A stretch of 64,000 bases of DNA from contig JAMXDE010000008.1 of assembly GCA_026770025.1 (NCBI GenBank), positions 1,612,001-1,676,000 of the forward strand. The letters are read 5' to 3'. The DNA is from Craspedostauros australis. Taxonomy: Eukaryota; Bacillariophyta; Bacillariophyceae; Mastogloiales; Achnanthaceae. Under the pieces are notes generated by a model. That model saw only the letters and a program-made list of their open reading frames with translations, made no database searches and was not told the DNA's origin. Below are positions 1 through 11,272 of the stretch, piece by piece; positions within the stretch are counted from its first letter, which is position 1, and every line of letters begins with the position of its first letter. The translations under genes and the position numbers were made by a program.

Positions 1-53
1 AACGAGGCGATCATTACATGTAGTGAATACAATACACGCATGGCAGCACTTAC

Positions 54-912
54 GCAGACCAAGACGAACGATGCTGTCATTTTCGCGACAAGAGTAGACT
101 CCCAGACGGTAGCGATTCAGTCCGCTTCGGAAGAGCTGATTCCAGTTGCACACGCTGGTGGGTTTGAGGAAGTTCATGCCGTAGTCCCAGTTGGCACCGT
201 CCGTGGCAAAGTAGAGAACGGCCAGGGAGTAACGTTGGATGAAGTAGCTGTGTTCGTTGCCGCCGTCCATCTCGATGTCGTACAGGTCCGTCTCGGCAAT
301 CCATTTGGCGGCCAGGTTCTGCGGCGTGCCTTCCGTTCTCAGAATGGACTCCGGCGTCGCGGCAAATTCGACGAGGTGGGACAAGACGTCTTCTATCGGA
401 AGTGGTTGTTCGCGCAGCTTCACTTGTTCGACGTCGTCGCTGTCGGCAACGCTGCTGCGGCTGGAATTGTCATCCGACTTGGGCAGGATGATGGCCAGCG
501 GGATGATGGCGGCCACCAGGAAGACGGCGCCCAGACAAATGAGAGGAAGCATGCCGCGGCGCCTAGACGGTGATCTTTCTTCGCCGGTTGCAGCAGCAAC
601 AGCAGCATCATCGTTGCCGCCAGCGGCAGCAAAAACACCTGCGCCCGCGCCGGAGACGGCCATGGACACTTTGTACTCATCGACACAGGGAAGCTGGTTG
701 CCGTCGTTGCCATTTGGGCCATCGTCGTCGTCGCCGATTTCAAAGTTGGAAACGGCGGAATCGCCCGATGAGATTGCCCCGGGGATCATGTTGGCCTTGT
801 ACTCCTCCACGGAAGGAAGCTGATCATGGTCATCGCCCGCATTGAGCTCCGGGTCGTAGGTATCGCCAGCGATGCTGTCGTTGGTGGAGATGGTTGCCAC
901 TGTGTTGTCCAT
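54..912 (-). CDS. LRR receptor-like membrane protein, first exon (partial)
   Basis: The first exon starts at ATG 912 and reads open to position 54, where an exact GTAAGT donor follows (53 downward). The gene continues beyond the left edge. About 286 residues are visible. An acidic cytosolic-type N-terminus carries two related blocks, QLPSVEEYKA and QLPCVDEYKV (about residues 31-40 and 73-82). A single transmembrane segment lies at about 121-144 after SPSRRR. The following segment, which contains AAKWIAETDLYD and QRYSLAVLYFATDGANW, is the cap that precedes leucine-rich repeats in a large diatom LRR family. The exon ends in a Cys-containing VYSC...SIVRLGL stretch, the expected start of the first LRR. 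A surface or endomembrane receptor-like role is inferred from the family. The LRRs and any kinase are outside the window. Confidence 0.8.
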
Positions 913-1817
913 CTTGCTGGTTGCAAATATCGCAGAGTCCTCTGGTCTGTGCGGTTTCTCTGATCCTGTCCCTCGTTGATTTTCGTCGAGGGGTTGGTTG
1001 CTTCCTGCTCACCTCTGCTCTGCTCAATTGGTACGGCCTATTGTTCGCTTTGGCTCCACGCGATCTTTCTTGTTCAGTGTGGATCGTCGGCTTCAGACTG
1101 CAGACTTCAGAATTCAAGGAAGCAACTTTTGCACTTTTTCGATGTTGTGTCACCTGCATTCCTCGAGAGGTCGTTCGATGAGGGAGTGAGAGAGAGTGTG
1201 TATTTGTCGTTGCTGCTGCTGTTCTTGTTTTCGGCAAAGATGATCGAAGCAACGCAAATGAGGCAGCGTTGGCAGGGGAGGTCCGACGTGGTCTCGTTCT
1301 TCCTTTGCATGACTTCGTGTGCCCTCTCCACAACAACCTGGGTTGTGCACAACCCGAAAAGAGAAGAAGTTAACCGGCAAAGATATGCACAACCGATTTT
1401 CGCACGAACGAGACAAACGTGACCGTTCTGTGTTGTCGTCTCCCTGTGCCGCCCCTGAATTACGTTCCGAGCACGATTCTTGCGGGGGGTCCTCTTCGAT
1501 TCCCACCAATTACAATGGCTCGTGCGAAGTCACTTAACAATCTTGCCAAATTGTCACAGAACAACGCCCCCAAAGAGTTTTCCCGTCATCGTTCGCGAGA
1601 AAGTCATCGATAAAACCGAACGAGAAATCGGCATGATGTGTGAGATCTTGAACGATCAAATCCTGCCTGGGGAACATGCACGCGCCTTCTCTGTGAAACG
1701 ATGATGTCATCGTTACTCTCATTCTTCCCAAACCAAGTGCCGATGATACTGCGCTCTGCGATCTCCCATTCTGCATGGGATCAAGTCTCGTAATTCCATA
1801 CTCTGTGGTGCTACGAC
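913..1817. other. Intergenic region upstream of the LRR gene
   Basis: No coding exon recognised. It should contain the promoter and 5' UTR of the LRR gene that starts at 912. Short open frames here lack codon bias or recognisable motifs. Confidence 0.5.
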
Positions 1818-1863
1818 CTGCACTCAATGTAAAACGGTGTCGCGATAGCACTAGTTGTGGAGT
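1818..1863 (+). repeat. Left terminal inverted repeat, 46 bp
   Basis: Begins ctgcactcaatgtaaaacgg and contains tgtcgcgata. It is the reverse complement of 11273-11318 with one mismatch in 46. Homology stops abruptly on the outer side, as expected for a transposon end. Confidence 0.8.
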
Positions 1864-3430
1864 GTTTTTTTGAGTTTTACTCGTGATGAGTCGTGATAAA
1901 GTAGACTAAAATAGAGCACACCCAAAACCATCCAAACAACTGCTTATGATGTTATATCTCAACAACGCACCATTTAAAATTAAAACTAGACAGTGCATTC
2001 GGACGCTTGGCTATCGTTTATTCTGAATATCGAAGTTAAATTTGTATGAACTTTATTTTTAATGTCGTTTTGGCTTGCTGTCAGTCAGGTGGTGGGTGGC
2101 AAAAATTCTCGATGGCACCATGCTGCCCTCCCTTCAGCACCCATGATCACCATTATCATCCCTGGCATTTTCACAATCTGCGCACCACATTAGCTCCGCA
2201 TACCCCCCATCTGTCCATCCCATGAAGCTTCTCCACGGATAGCCGCATCTCATACTCCAAACTGTCCCTGCACTGAAAAGCAGAAATTTTGAAAACACGA
2301 TTTCGATGCTGATGCCATTCGGATTTGGATCCGTATCTCGTCGATACGATCCTTGCAGCTCCTCCACATGCCCCTCATGCGTTCCCACATTCTCTGGCGA
2401 CACACTGATGTGTTCAGAATGGGTTGGGAGTTCGTACCTCCAAAGGTACACCTCCATGTGCTGATGTCACCATGGAGTTTTTGCGATACCCAAAAAAAAA
2501 CCATTTTGTGTGCATCCCACCTTGCAGCCTCTTACAGACCGTATCCGTGGAGAAGGCTCCGCCCTGGTCATCTTGAGTTGATTCCGAACACATCTTGTAT
2601 GGGTGGCTTTGCGATTTGGGTGACTTGCCAATGGCACCCATCACGAGCGAAGTCACGTGGTGTGTCCGCCGCCACCCACCAAAAAACTCTTGCCCTCCAC
2701 TTGTTTCTTGCGGAGGGCACCTTCCAGGCCACCCCCGACCCTCAAACTTCGTGTGCATCTTCATCGTATCCTCTTGGATGCGTCTTGCCCATCAATAGTC
2801 GTTGGAATGGCCTGTGCATTCCAGGCAGAGACCATATCCAACGAGCAGATGTTCCTCTGAATCGTGTCGCTTGCGCGTGGGCCTGCCACGGCCCCAAATC
2901 AACCACTCCGGCATCACCCTCTCGCTCATCCACCAATCTTTACATGGCGGTTCCGCCTATGCCCTCGGATCTTGCAATGGACCGCTGGTTGCTGCAGTGA
3001 CGATGATGCCGTTCGGCGGCGCTTGAGGAGTTTTGTTGTGTTTCTCCATTGTCATGTTGTTGTGTTGTGTTTGGTGTTCTCAAACAGTTTTTGCTGTCGG
3101 GGGCCATGGAAATTAACCACAATTCTACCGAATGTGCCCATCAATGAGAACACTTTGCGAGTCCCGAATTGCGAATCCATTCCACAACGACACAGCGGAG
3201 GCACAAAATCCTCCTCACAAAGTCGACAGAGGAAACACAGCGCATCTCAAACGAGTTCCTCCTGTTTCTCTGCTGCTTGTAGTCATAGCTTACACAGAAT
3301 GTAGAATGACTGTGACCTTCCCACAAAGGAAAGAGTGGATGGTACAAGGCACCTTGTGACCATCCTCCTGTGTTGTCCATGCCGTTCTGTGGTGCGCTGC
3401 GCTGTGCTGCGCGTCAATGACTGGTGATGC

Positions 3431-3455
3431 GCTGTGCTGTGCTGTGCTGTGCTGT
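3431..3455. repeat. Short tandem repeat (GCTGT)n
   Basis: About five consecutive copies of a gctgt pentamer. Related gcgctgtgctg units lie 20-40 bp to the left. Confidence 0.8.
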
Positions 3456-3743
3456 TCTCTTTGTGTGCCTGGTGTGCGTCATGACCAGCCAATCTTGTAC
3501 AATCAGCTTGCAACCTCTATTGGCACACAGCTAGTATTCACCATGAGTTCCCTTGTTGTTAGACCATGTGTGCTGAATCAATCCAATCGTTGTTCGAGTC
3601 TTGAGTCCTTTGTGTCAATCACACTTCGATTCGAAAGATCCAAGAAAACGACTCGAAAGAATTCGGAAAATGTGATGCGGGTTTCAGACCCAAGACAAAA
3701 TTAGGAAGATGATCCAAGAGGATCAAAGAGACTCTATTAGACC

Positions 3744-3773
3744 TCCAAACATGTGTCATAGCACATGTTTGGA
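3744..3773. repeat. Perfect palindrome, 12-bp arms and 6-nt loop
   Basis: tccaaacatgtg and cacatgtttgga are perfect complements separated by tcatag. It lies about 270 bp before the transposase start, so it may be a protein-binding site in the element's promoter. That role is only an inference. Confidence 0.7.
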
Positions 3774-4040
3774 CACAGATACACTAATTAGCAGGAGTAA
3801 CCAGCAGTTTGGCATGGTTACAACACGATGGACAATGGTGAATAGCACCATTAGTGGGGCCAAGAAGTAGAAAACAGGAAGATGATGAGCTCTTATTGAT
3901 GAGCTCATAATCTCAACAAACTTAACTTTGTAAACCATCACTTCAAACAAGCACGCACAATAACACAGCTCTATCAACCTTCACCAACATTGGACGTAGT
4001 TGTATCATCCTGCAACCACTGAACTCTTCACGTTGCAAGC

Positions 4041-6590
4041 ATGCTGCGCACTGGTGATTGTGTGAAGGTGGCACCCCACCAACGCTCAGGTGGCAAGCTC
4101 CGTGACCTGGGCGTATGTCATGTTGAGTTTGCAATGAAGCAGACCACGGATGGTGCTACAGTCAAACGCGATGGGCCTCTTGCACCAGGAGAGGTGGCAA
4201 TGGTCATGGTGACCCCAGTGATGGGGCAGAGCCGAATGTATGTTGTTCGTGAGGATCTGTGCACACCACACAGCCTCGCTACCTTCGCACGGACTCGCAC
4301 TGCTGGTGGCCTTGCTAAGCCTTCCCTCCTTTCTCCCCAGCATCACTCCGTCGCTGTTACGCGTGTCAACAACAAGGCTAAGCCCCCCACACCATCCCCA
4401 ACTACCACGGAATCGCAAGAAGCCAAAATCGCTGCTTTTCTTGAGGTCTCATGCCGGCAGAAGGAAACAGCAATCGACCGTCTCAACAAGCAGATGAAGA
4501 GAGGCGCGAAAACAAAAGGATGGTTGCGAAAGGATGGAGGGCGTAGCAACACTAAGCCCACCAATAGAAAGAAACAACTTGATACGCAAGACAAGCACAA
4601 CTACATCGTTCTCTACTTCAACTTGGGTGCGATCCCAGCCAACACGAAATTGATCGCCCATGCTTGGGATATTGGTGCCACCACTGTTGCAAGCAACATC
4701 AAGAAATTCCAAAAGAACAAGCTGGAACGGAAGAAGCGCAGTGATGCAGGCAGCACCATCTTCACCTGCCCCAAGAAGCAACAGCAATACTTCACGCCGC
4801 GTGCCATCTTCGCGAAACAACTGCAGCTCAAACATCCACAACAACGGTTGCCGCCTGAAGACATCTCTTATGCCTATGCCTCTGCTTCTCCTGAAGAGCT
4901 GGCATCCGCAAAATCCCTGTCTGATTCGTGGTTGGAGCGTGGTCCGTTCCTGCAATTTGAGCTCCAGGATGTGTTGCAACGATGCAATGGCGCAATCTCG
5001 TGGGACGATATTGCACGCGAACTAGCAGGAAGGGGCAATGTCCAATGCGTTTGCGCGAACACCATTCGAACATACGTGATGGGATTGGAGGGCAGCGAAT
5101 ACCGTTCTACAACGATGCTCCCCAAGATCAAGGGCGACATCAAGGTGAAGCGCGACAGGTGGGCCAAGGACTTCTGTGTGTTCTGGGAATCAGCGGAGCT
5201 GTTCCTGAAAACGCAAGTTGTTGTTGTCCACATGGACGAAAAGTGGTTCTACTCTATTGTCGCTCGGCGCAACCTCAAACATGTGCCCCAGATGGGAGTT
5301 AAGCCTGTTGACCATGCTGTGCACCACAAGTGTCACATCGAAAAGACCATGGCGATTGCATCAACAGCGTTCGCCCCAACAAATAACTGTTTTGCGAAAG
5401 GAGGAAAGGCGTATCGGGTTAGCTTTGAACGTGTTGGGCGCATGGTCCCAGCGCAGAAGAATACGTACCAGCGAACTTGGGTCTCGCCAACCAAGTACAA
5501 GCACCTTCCTGATCCCAACAAAATCTCTCGTGTGAAGGGTGAACTGTACTTCCAAGCACTGGAGATCACAGGCAGCAAGGAAACAGATGGTCGTCTTGAT
5601 AAGTCCAAGCCGAAATACAGCCTCAAGAAATTCTTCCGCGAAAAAGAACTCCCCGCACTGGATTCGCTCGCCAACAAAATCAGGGACGAAACGGGCAAGA
5701 ACGTGGTGATTCGGTACCAGATGGATGGCGCAGGGCCACACAGAGACACGGAGCTACTCAGGTTCATCAACGAGGAGTTCGACAGTCGCGGATGGCATCT
5801 ACGATTTCAACCATCGAATTCTCCCATCACGAACGTGAAAGACGATGCGATATTCCCAGCGATGTCGAAACACGTGTCAGCACATCAAGGTAAGCACCAC
5901 GGGAGTCGCATGTTCACCACTGATGCGTTGTGGGAAGCTTGCAAAACCTGTTGGGAGCAATTTGGGCTGGACAAGCTGGCGCGTGCGTATGTTCGTCACC
6001 ATCAGATCGCCTACGCAATTTGTGCTGCGGAAGGAGGTGACGAATTTGTGACGGAGCGCAAGGGACTGAGCATGAATGTGCGGAAACAAACGTTCACTGA
6101 AACTGACAAGGACGGCAACGAGATCGGTGTGACTGTGTCTCACATGGACTTCGCGTTGGAGGAGGATGATGATGAGGCAACCAACATGACCACCAAGAAA
6201 CCAACTGCAACAGGCAACAAAGGCAAATCAGCTGGCTTCAAATATGCCAAGCCTGACATGAAAGGTATGTACAATGATACCCTCAAGGTGATGGCTATCA
6301 GTGCTCTGCAGTGCCTGAAAACGAACCTGCCAACAACCAGCAGCCTCATTCCGTTGCTGGAGGAGCAAATCGTCGCGACCACCAAAGCCAACGAGGAGGC
6401 TGAACACCAGAAGAAAGGCAAGAAGAAGAAGATACCCAGCAAGAGCAAAGCCGAGATCATTGAGCCTCGCAACAGCAATAGCAAAGCCAAAGCAGCACCT
6501 GCCATGAACACATTCGACGTGGCCATGTTCGCTGGCAAGGACGAGCATCACAGCAAAGCAGGGCAGGATACCAACACAGCAGAGGTGTAG
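4041..6590 (+). CDS. Tc1/mariner-like (DD38D) transposase, 849 aa
   Basis: Intact ORF beginning at ATG 4041. The catalytic core has the Tc1/mariner/IS630 order: MDEKWFY with D399, QMDGAGPH with D562, and QPSNSPITN followed by VKDDAIF with D601. The last two aspartates are 38 residues apart (DD38D, close to the DD39D of plant mariners). A helix-turn-helix-like stretch (about residues 310-350, DVLQRCNG...IRTYVM) precedes it and should bind the TIRs. The protein is much longer than the roughly 350-500 aa usual for the superfamily. The N-terminal 130 residues start GDCVKVAPHQRSGGK, and the C-terminus has a Lys-rich KKGKKKK stretch that could act as a nuclear signal. It would cut and join element ends in the nucleus. 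The frame is undamaged over 2.5 kb, so it may be functional. Confidence 0.85.
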   Translation: MLRTGDCVKVAPHQRSGGKLRDLGVCHVEFAMKQTTDGATVKRDGPLAPGEVAMVMVTPVMGQSRMYVVREDLCTPHSLATFARTRTAGGLAKPSLLSPQHHSVAVTRVNNKAKPPTPSPTTTESQEAKIAAFLEVSCRQKETAIDRLNKQMKRGAKTKGWLRKDGGRSNTKPTNRKKQLDTQDKHNYIVLYFNLGAIPANTKLIAHAWDIGATTVASNIKKFQKNKLERKKRSDAGSTIFTCPKKQQQYFTPRAIFAKQLQLKHPQQRLPPEDISYAYASASPEELASAKSLSDSWLERGPFLQFELQDVLQRCNGAISWDDIARELAGRGNVQCVCANTIRTYVMGLEGSEYRSTTMLPKIKGDIKVKRDRWAKDFCVFWESAELFLKTQVVVVHMDEKWFYSIVARRNLKHVPQMGVKPVDHAVHHKCHIEKTMAIASTAFAPTNNCFAKGGKAYRVSFERVGRMVPAQKNTYQRTWVSPTKYKHLPDPNKISRVKGELYFQALEITGSKETDGRLDKSKPKYSLKKFFREKELPALDSLANKIRDETGKNVVIRYQMDGAGPHRDTELLRFINEEFDSRGWHLRFQPSNSPITNVKDDAIFPAMSKHVSAHQGKHHGSRMFTTDALWEACKTCWEQFGLDKLARAYVRHHQIAYAICAAEGGDEFVTERKGLSMNVRKQTFTETDKDGNEIGVTVSHMDFALEEDDDEATNMTTKKPTATGNKGKSAGFKYAKPDMKGMYNDTLKVMAISALQCLKTNLPTTSSLIPLLEEQIVATTKANEEAEHQKKGKKKKIPSKSKAEIIEPRNSNSKAKAAPAMNTFDVAMFAGKDEHHSKAGQDTNTAEV

Positions 6591-7349
6591 CTGCAAATCA
6601 AAGTAGTAGTAGTATATGTTATAGGCGCACCTGTGATTGGAGTGCCCGTGTGCGCATCGTCTGTTGGATGGCATGGAGGATTGTGATGTGTGGTGTGTGA
6701 TGTTTGTTTTGTGTTTTGTGTTTTGTATTTTGTGTTTTGTGATGAGTGATGCGATTTTGTGACACAGACCGTTATTTTTGTGTCGTGAATGGTGTGCGTC
6801 GTGGAGCCATCGCGTTGTGAAGCCGTCACGTTGTGTTGTGCCGCTCTGGTCGGAAAAATTCCAGCCGAACCACACACACAAAACGCTCCAAGGCCTCAAC
6901 TGCGTCGATCGGAGCGCCAGCACAATCGGTGTGTGTCGCACAAACCAATCGAATGGCAAAGGCTTCTCTCTGTTGTCGCCGCACTTGTATATCTGTACCA
7001 CATCGTACCATGCCAGTACTCCGCTTTCTTTTCATCACAAATGTGCAACCCTCATGATCTTCGCTGCCATCAAGTCCAAGCATCCGTACTCGTCACTGGA
7101 GCACCAACGATGCATCCTCTGATCATTCATCTCTGTTGGTGCCTTGTCAATGGCACGGCCACTGGCACAATCGTCATGTATTGGTAGAGTAGAGTAGAGC
7201 AAAGCAGAGCGCAACAAATACACACCATACAATGCTCGTATGCTATACTATGCTGTGTTGTGATGTGATGTGCTAGTGCAGCTCCTATAATACGTTACAT
7301 ACGACTATGCATTGTGCCCATTGCACCCACTGCACCTTTCTTGTGTAAT
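6591..7349. other. Non-coding stretch downstream of the transposase
   Basis: No gene recognised. Contains a gtgttttgtgttttgtattt-type repeat (about 6702-6743) and generally GT-rich sequence that probably includes the transposase 3' UTR. Confidence 0.5.
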
Positions 7350-7612
7350 CTATCTATTCCACCACAGTTCGGAAGCATCCAAACCCCGAACATTGGTGAT
7401 CTTCTTGATGCATATCATGTTGTTGCGCTTGGTATCGCACGCGCTGTGATGGCTGGGTGACAGCCAGCTGACATCGACCTCGTCAAATCCGCATTCGATG
7501 AACCATTCCGTCGTCTGCGTGCTGAAGACGAAGATACAGGATGCCCCCTCCTGCAGACACAGACGTTCCAGATAGCCAAGCATGGCATCACCGAGTCTTC
7601 GTTTTAGTTCGC
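7350..7612 (-). pseudogene. C-terminal fragment of N-acetylglutamate synthase-like GNAT
   Basis: The minus strand reads KRRLGDAMLGYLERL, then IFVFSTQTTEWFIECGFDEV, then a C-terminus KRNNMICIKKI ending ASELWWNR and a stop at 7350. This is the last third of the GNAT domain of ArgA-type N-acetylglutamate synthases: acetyl-CoA loop, then STRT.QWFVERGF, then the YN..RNS strand. Normally the enzyme makes N-acetylglutamate from glutamate and acetyl-CoA, the first step of arginine synthesis. Only about 90 residues remain. No upstream acetyltransferase or kinase-like domain was found, and the continuous frame upstream begins with a non-ATG codon. It sits inside the 9.5-kb TIR unit, so a captured or truncated copy is the best reading. 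Confidence 0.6.
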
Positions 7613-8087
7613 ACATAGCGCTTCCTCGATGAGCTGGCCTCGAACAAGACAAGTTTAGAATACTCGACGAGTTGAACGACGAGCACGCAAGTGCACTCGT
7701 ATGAACGTCTGGACAGAGCGGTTGAGACTGCAGTCAGGTTGTGTGGTTCATCTTCGGATATGCCCCCTTGAAGTCATGGGCAAAGGTACCATATCATACT
7801 ATACTAGCACATGGAAGTACCAGAATGCACAACTGGCAAGGCGCGGCGCCGCACAGGATGCAAGCGATTGTTACACGACCGTATTGTAACGTGTGAAGAT
7901 GTACTCTTATTTTGTTATCTTGATGACGTTTCCGGATCACATCGATACGTGGCGATGCAATGTGATCGAGATATCTTCTCATTGTTGGCCTTTCTGTCCT
8001 CCGTCTGTTCTTCAGTGTTTGTGTGCCAGCATGTGTTCGTGCGAGTACACACGCACATGTGCGTGCGGCAGGGAAGTGGAATTCTCC
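7613..8087. other. No recognisable gene
   Basis: Lies between the GNAT fragment and the PIMT pseudogene tail. Open frames here carry no recognised motif. Confidence 0.4.
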
Positions 8088-11000
8088 TCATCCGTCCTCT
8101 CCGCAGAACGACGCCGCTCTTGTTTGGTGACGATGTGCGATGGCTCTCAGCGTGCTTGAGGACCCTGCCATGCCTTGTTGTGCCTGCGCTTGTGTCTGCA
8201 ACTTCTGAGATGTGCTGATCGGCGCACCGGATGTGAAAAGATCATCGTTGGACATGTGCTCACATGGATCGAAAAATTCCATGTCACTGCTGTTGTCGTC
8301 GCTGTTGTCGTCGTTGGCCTCCATGCTTACTTCGTTCATGACCATTTCATGTGGATCCCTGATCCATCTCACTTCCGTCCTGCAAGCTTCTGCCATCTCC
8401 ATTGTCAACATGACTTTCGTCATCGCCAATGTCAACATCGGCAATGTCGCCGGAAAGGTTTTGTTTGCCCGCATTGTCACTGATGTCATCGTCTTCCTCC
8501 TCTCCGCAGCTGTCCGCGCCGATGTCGAAATCTCTGGATTGGTTGGACATTCTGGCATCAAGATGATCATGTGTTGATCTGCGAAGAGTGAATCGACCTC
8601 TCAGTAGTCCAGAATATTCGACATGGTTCCTTGCTGGCGACCTCGTCGCGAGAGATTGGATCTGATTTAGCGTGAAGCCAACTGGAAGCGCGAGCGAGCA
8701 GTCGATGAACATCCCAATCTTGCGCGACCATACAATACCTCACTTCGGCTGCTGGACGGGCCTCATTGGCCTCATGGTCCTCCTGCCGCGCTTCCTTCAG
8801 TCTCCGCTTGAGGATCTCAACCTCGGTATGAGGTCTTTGGAACACATGGTGGTGGAGTTGTGAAGTTGCGCAGTTGAGTCATGGGTCCTTTGTGAGAAAG
8901 GAAAGCGAGGGAACATGCGGCACAACTGAAGAAGTGAAGGGAAGAGTGCCAAAATCTTGAAAATAGAATAAGAGTTCGGTCGACATCTCGAATCCCCCCA
9001 CTTCACACAATGAAGGCAATCTCAGCGATGGCAAGGCAGTGGCACCTGAAACAGAATTGGAGTCTCTCTGGATCTCAACTTACAATCTTTGGGTGTGTAG
9101 GACGCGATTTCCATCCACGAGACGTTGGGGAGGACAGCTGCAATGTTGGCATGATGTGCTGGTTGTGGCACGATTGGCTGCACGACGTTGGCATTGACAC
9201 ACATCATGAGATATTTGAACGGCTCTCGGAAGCTATCACGGTAGTGGCTGATAAGGACGGCTCCATATTCGACTGAGGATGACAACTTCATTTGTGCCAT
9301 GGGCATCTTCCACCATTCCGCTGAAACGGACTGCGGATTCAACAGTGTTTGCGAAACCTTGAGTCTTCGGCGGGATCACCGAAGATGGATCCACACAGTT
9401 GTCCCTCCGCGACACCATGATGAATTCATCATCCACTCAAATCGTTGCATCGATTCGGATGATGCGAAAGTATGTGTTCGTTTGTTGTTCATTTGCAATG
9501 CAACGATGAAGAGCAAGAGGTGGGTACCAAGGCGTCAGATTCTATTGCATCGTGGTGAATTGGCGTTGGCATTGTGGCGCAGCGCACAGCAGTCCACTGT
9601 TCGCTTCGCACAAGGAACAGAGCAAAATGATCTCCAATAATTGCACAGTGGGTGACGAGCAACAGGCCCATTGCAAATTGACAGCAATGGACCATCGAAG
9701 GGCTGTGCTGGCTTGAACAGGTGAACGGATGGTGGTGAAGGTTGTGGGCGATTATCAACAGACCGTTTGTCATGAGCGTCGCCGCATGGCACCTACCTGG
9801 TGCGATGAAGATACCGTCTCTGGTTTGAGGAGATTCTGTATTTTCAATATGCACGCGATATTGATACCAGCCCGGTGTAGATCCGGTCAAACACAAATGG
9901 GGCCTCTCCTTTGTCTGCGGCTATTTCCAGGGCGTTGCCTGGATGACATGAATGTCATCAATCTTCTGTGCTCCAAGATTATTTGGCGTCCATCTTTGCA
10001 ATGACTCGTGGCAACGCTGAACCACCTCTTGTTGAAGCTCAATGCATGTCATTTGATTTGGTGGAGGAATGGAGCACCAGGTGCGGGATGTGTTGTGATG
10101 TGACAAGACGTGGCGAGAAGTAGTTAGATGTGAGAAGCGATAGGAACATAGTCGTGCAGCAAGGGAACTTGGTGCCGATCATATGACAACTAGTGTCTGG
10201 TGTGATTCGCAGGTGTGCAGCTCAAAAACTGCACCATCTCAACATGTTGCTCAGACAGGAGGAGAAAGAAGAAAGAAAGAATTCAGGCATGGGCCCATAC
10301 ATTCAGGTGTGCATGAGCGAAGATCCACCTGCTCACATCATTTCAAAGCATGTCATAGCAGAGCGACGAATCACGACCATCACTTACCATATTGTGCCGA
10401 GCAAGGCCCGAAGAGGGACACCATGAGACACATCAGATATCCTGTTCCAGGGCCTGCATTGAGTACCTTGAGCAGAGTGTTGGGATGAAAGTCGAACAGC
10501 TCCATGATGAAGTTGTACATGTATGGGGCTGAGGAGCGAACGTAACCCTCTCGAATGGGCTGATCGCTGTGGGCCACTCGAAGTTGGCTTTGCACGACGA
10601 GGTGCGCCCGATCAACATTTCGGCATTCATCCGCCACATCCATGGACTTGATGACGTCGTTGCCCAAATCGCCTGGAATGTGGAATACAGCCAGGGTGTT
10701 GGGATGGTTGGCAGTGTAGTTCGCGGAACCACGGAACGTGTCGCAGAAGGTCGATTCTCGGATGCTGTTGGCATCCATCCCCTCTGGCAGTTCGCAGCCG
10801 TTCGCTGCATCACAATCCAGCTCGTCACCGTTGATGATATTGATGACCTTTGGATCGATGGTGAGGAAGGATGTGTCTTCGCATTTGGAATCGTCTGCAT
10901 CATTGTAGACATCAGCGGTTGCGGCTTGTGCTGCTACTGTTTCGTCTGCGTCGGACAGCTCGTCAATGCGCTTCGTCGAATTCCGAGACGATTGGATGTT

Positions 11001-11168
11001 GCTGGTTTCCATTGTGAGACTGGTCAACGTGGAGTGTTGTTGGCTGTCCTGGCATGGCAAATTTTGTTGTTGCCGCGCGCAGTCATCATCGTGTCTTGCA
11101 GAGGAAGAGTCACACGATGTCTCTTCCTCTGTTGTGACTCGTTTTTCATGACGTGGAATCCGTTCCAT
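8088..11168 (-). pseudogene. Decayed protein-isoaspartate methyltransferase / F-box-like gene
   Basis: Exon 1 runs from ATG 11168 to 10388 (donor GTAAGT). It ends in SSAPYMYNFIMELF and VLNAGPGTGYL, the SAM-binding motif I of PIMT (PCMT) enzymes. Exon 2 (10051-9797) continues CIELQQEVVQRCHESL and DRIYTG. Exon 3 (9435-9084) has DDEFIMVSRRD, ESAVRF and then an F-box-like LPNVSWMEIASYT. Exon 4 (from 8844) has a coiled coil EVEILKRRLKEA...DVHRLLAR followed by an acidic tail. PIMTs repair isoaspartate in damaged proteins, and this longer architecture recurs in diatoms. Decay is clear. Exon 2 has three single-base losses that break the frame, exon 3 has another frameshift before RDSFREPFKYLMMC, the acceptors of exons 2 and 4 read AA and TG instead of AG, and the tail frame is broken near 8350. 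Donors and one acceptor are still normal, so decay looks fairly recent, or some indels are assembly errors. Confidence 0.65.
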
Positions 11169-11272
11169 GTGACGTAGAAGACGGATCAGCGAGAGTAAAC
11201 ACGAAATAGCTCTAAATATCCAATCGCCGTTTCTCCCAAAAGCAAGCAAACCAGTGGCAACAAGGGGCCAAA

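Larger units (their letters stand above)
1864..4040. other. Non-coding interior of the TIR unit, left part
   Basis: About 2.2 kb without a recognisable gene. Several open stretches of 60-215 codons occur on both strands around 2130-3000. None has a recognised motif and frames change repeatedly, so this may be a decayed captured fragment. It also holds a TGTGC repeat (3431-3455) and a palindrome (3744-3773). Confidence 0.4.

Noticed and set aside
2353-3000. A 215-codon plus-strand frame inside the 9.5-kb element
   Set aside because: Trp/His/Pro-rich translation without any motif. Competing frames of similar length lie on the minus strand, so no gene is called.
3402-3456. Possible CRISPR-like or satellite array
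   Set aside because: The repeat unit is only 5 bp with no spacers. It is a simple microsatellite, and CRISPR arrays are not expected in nuclear DNA.
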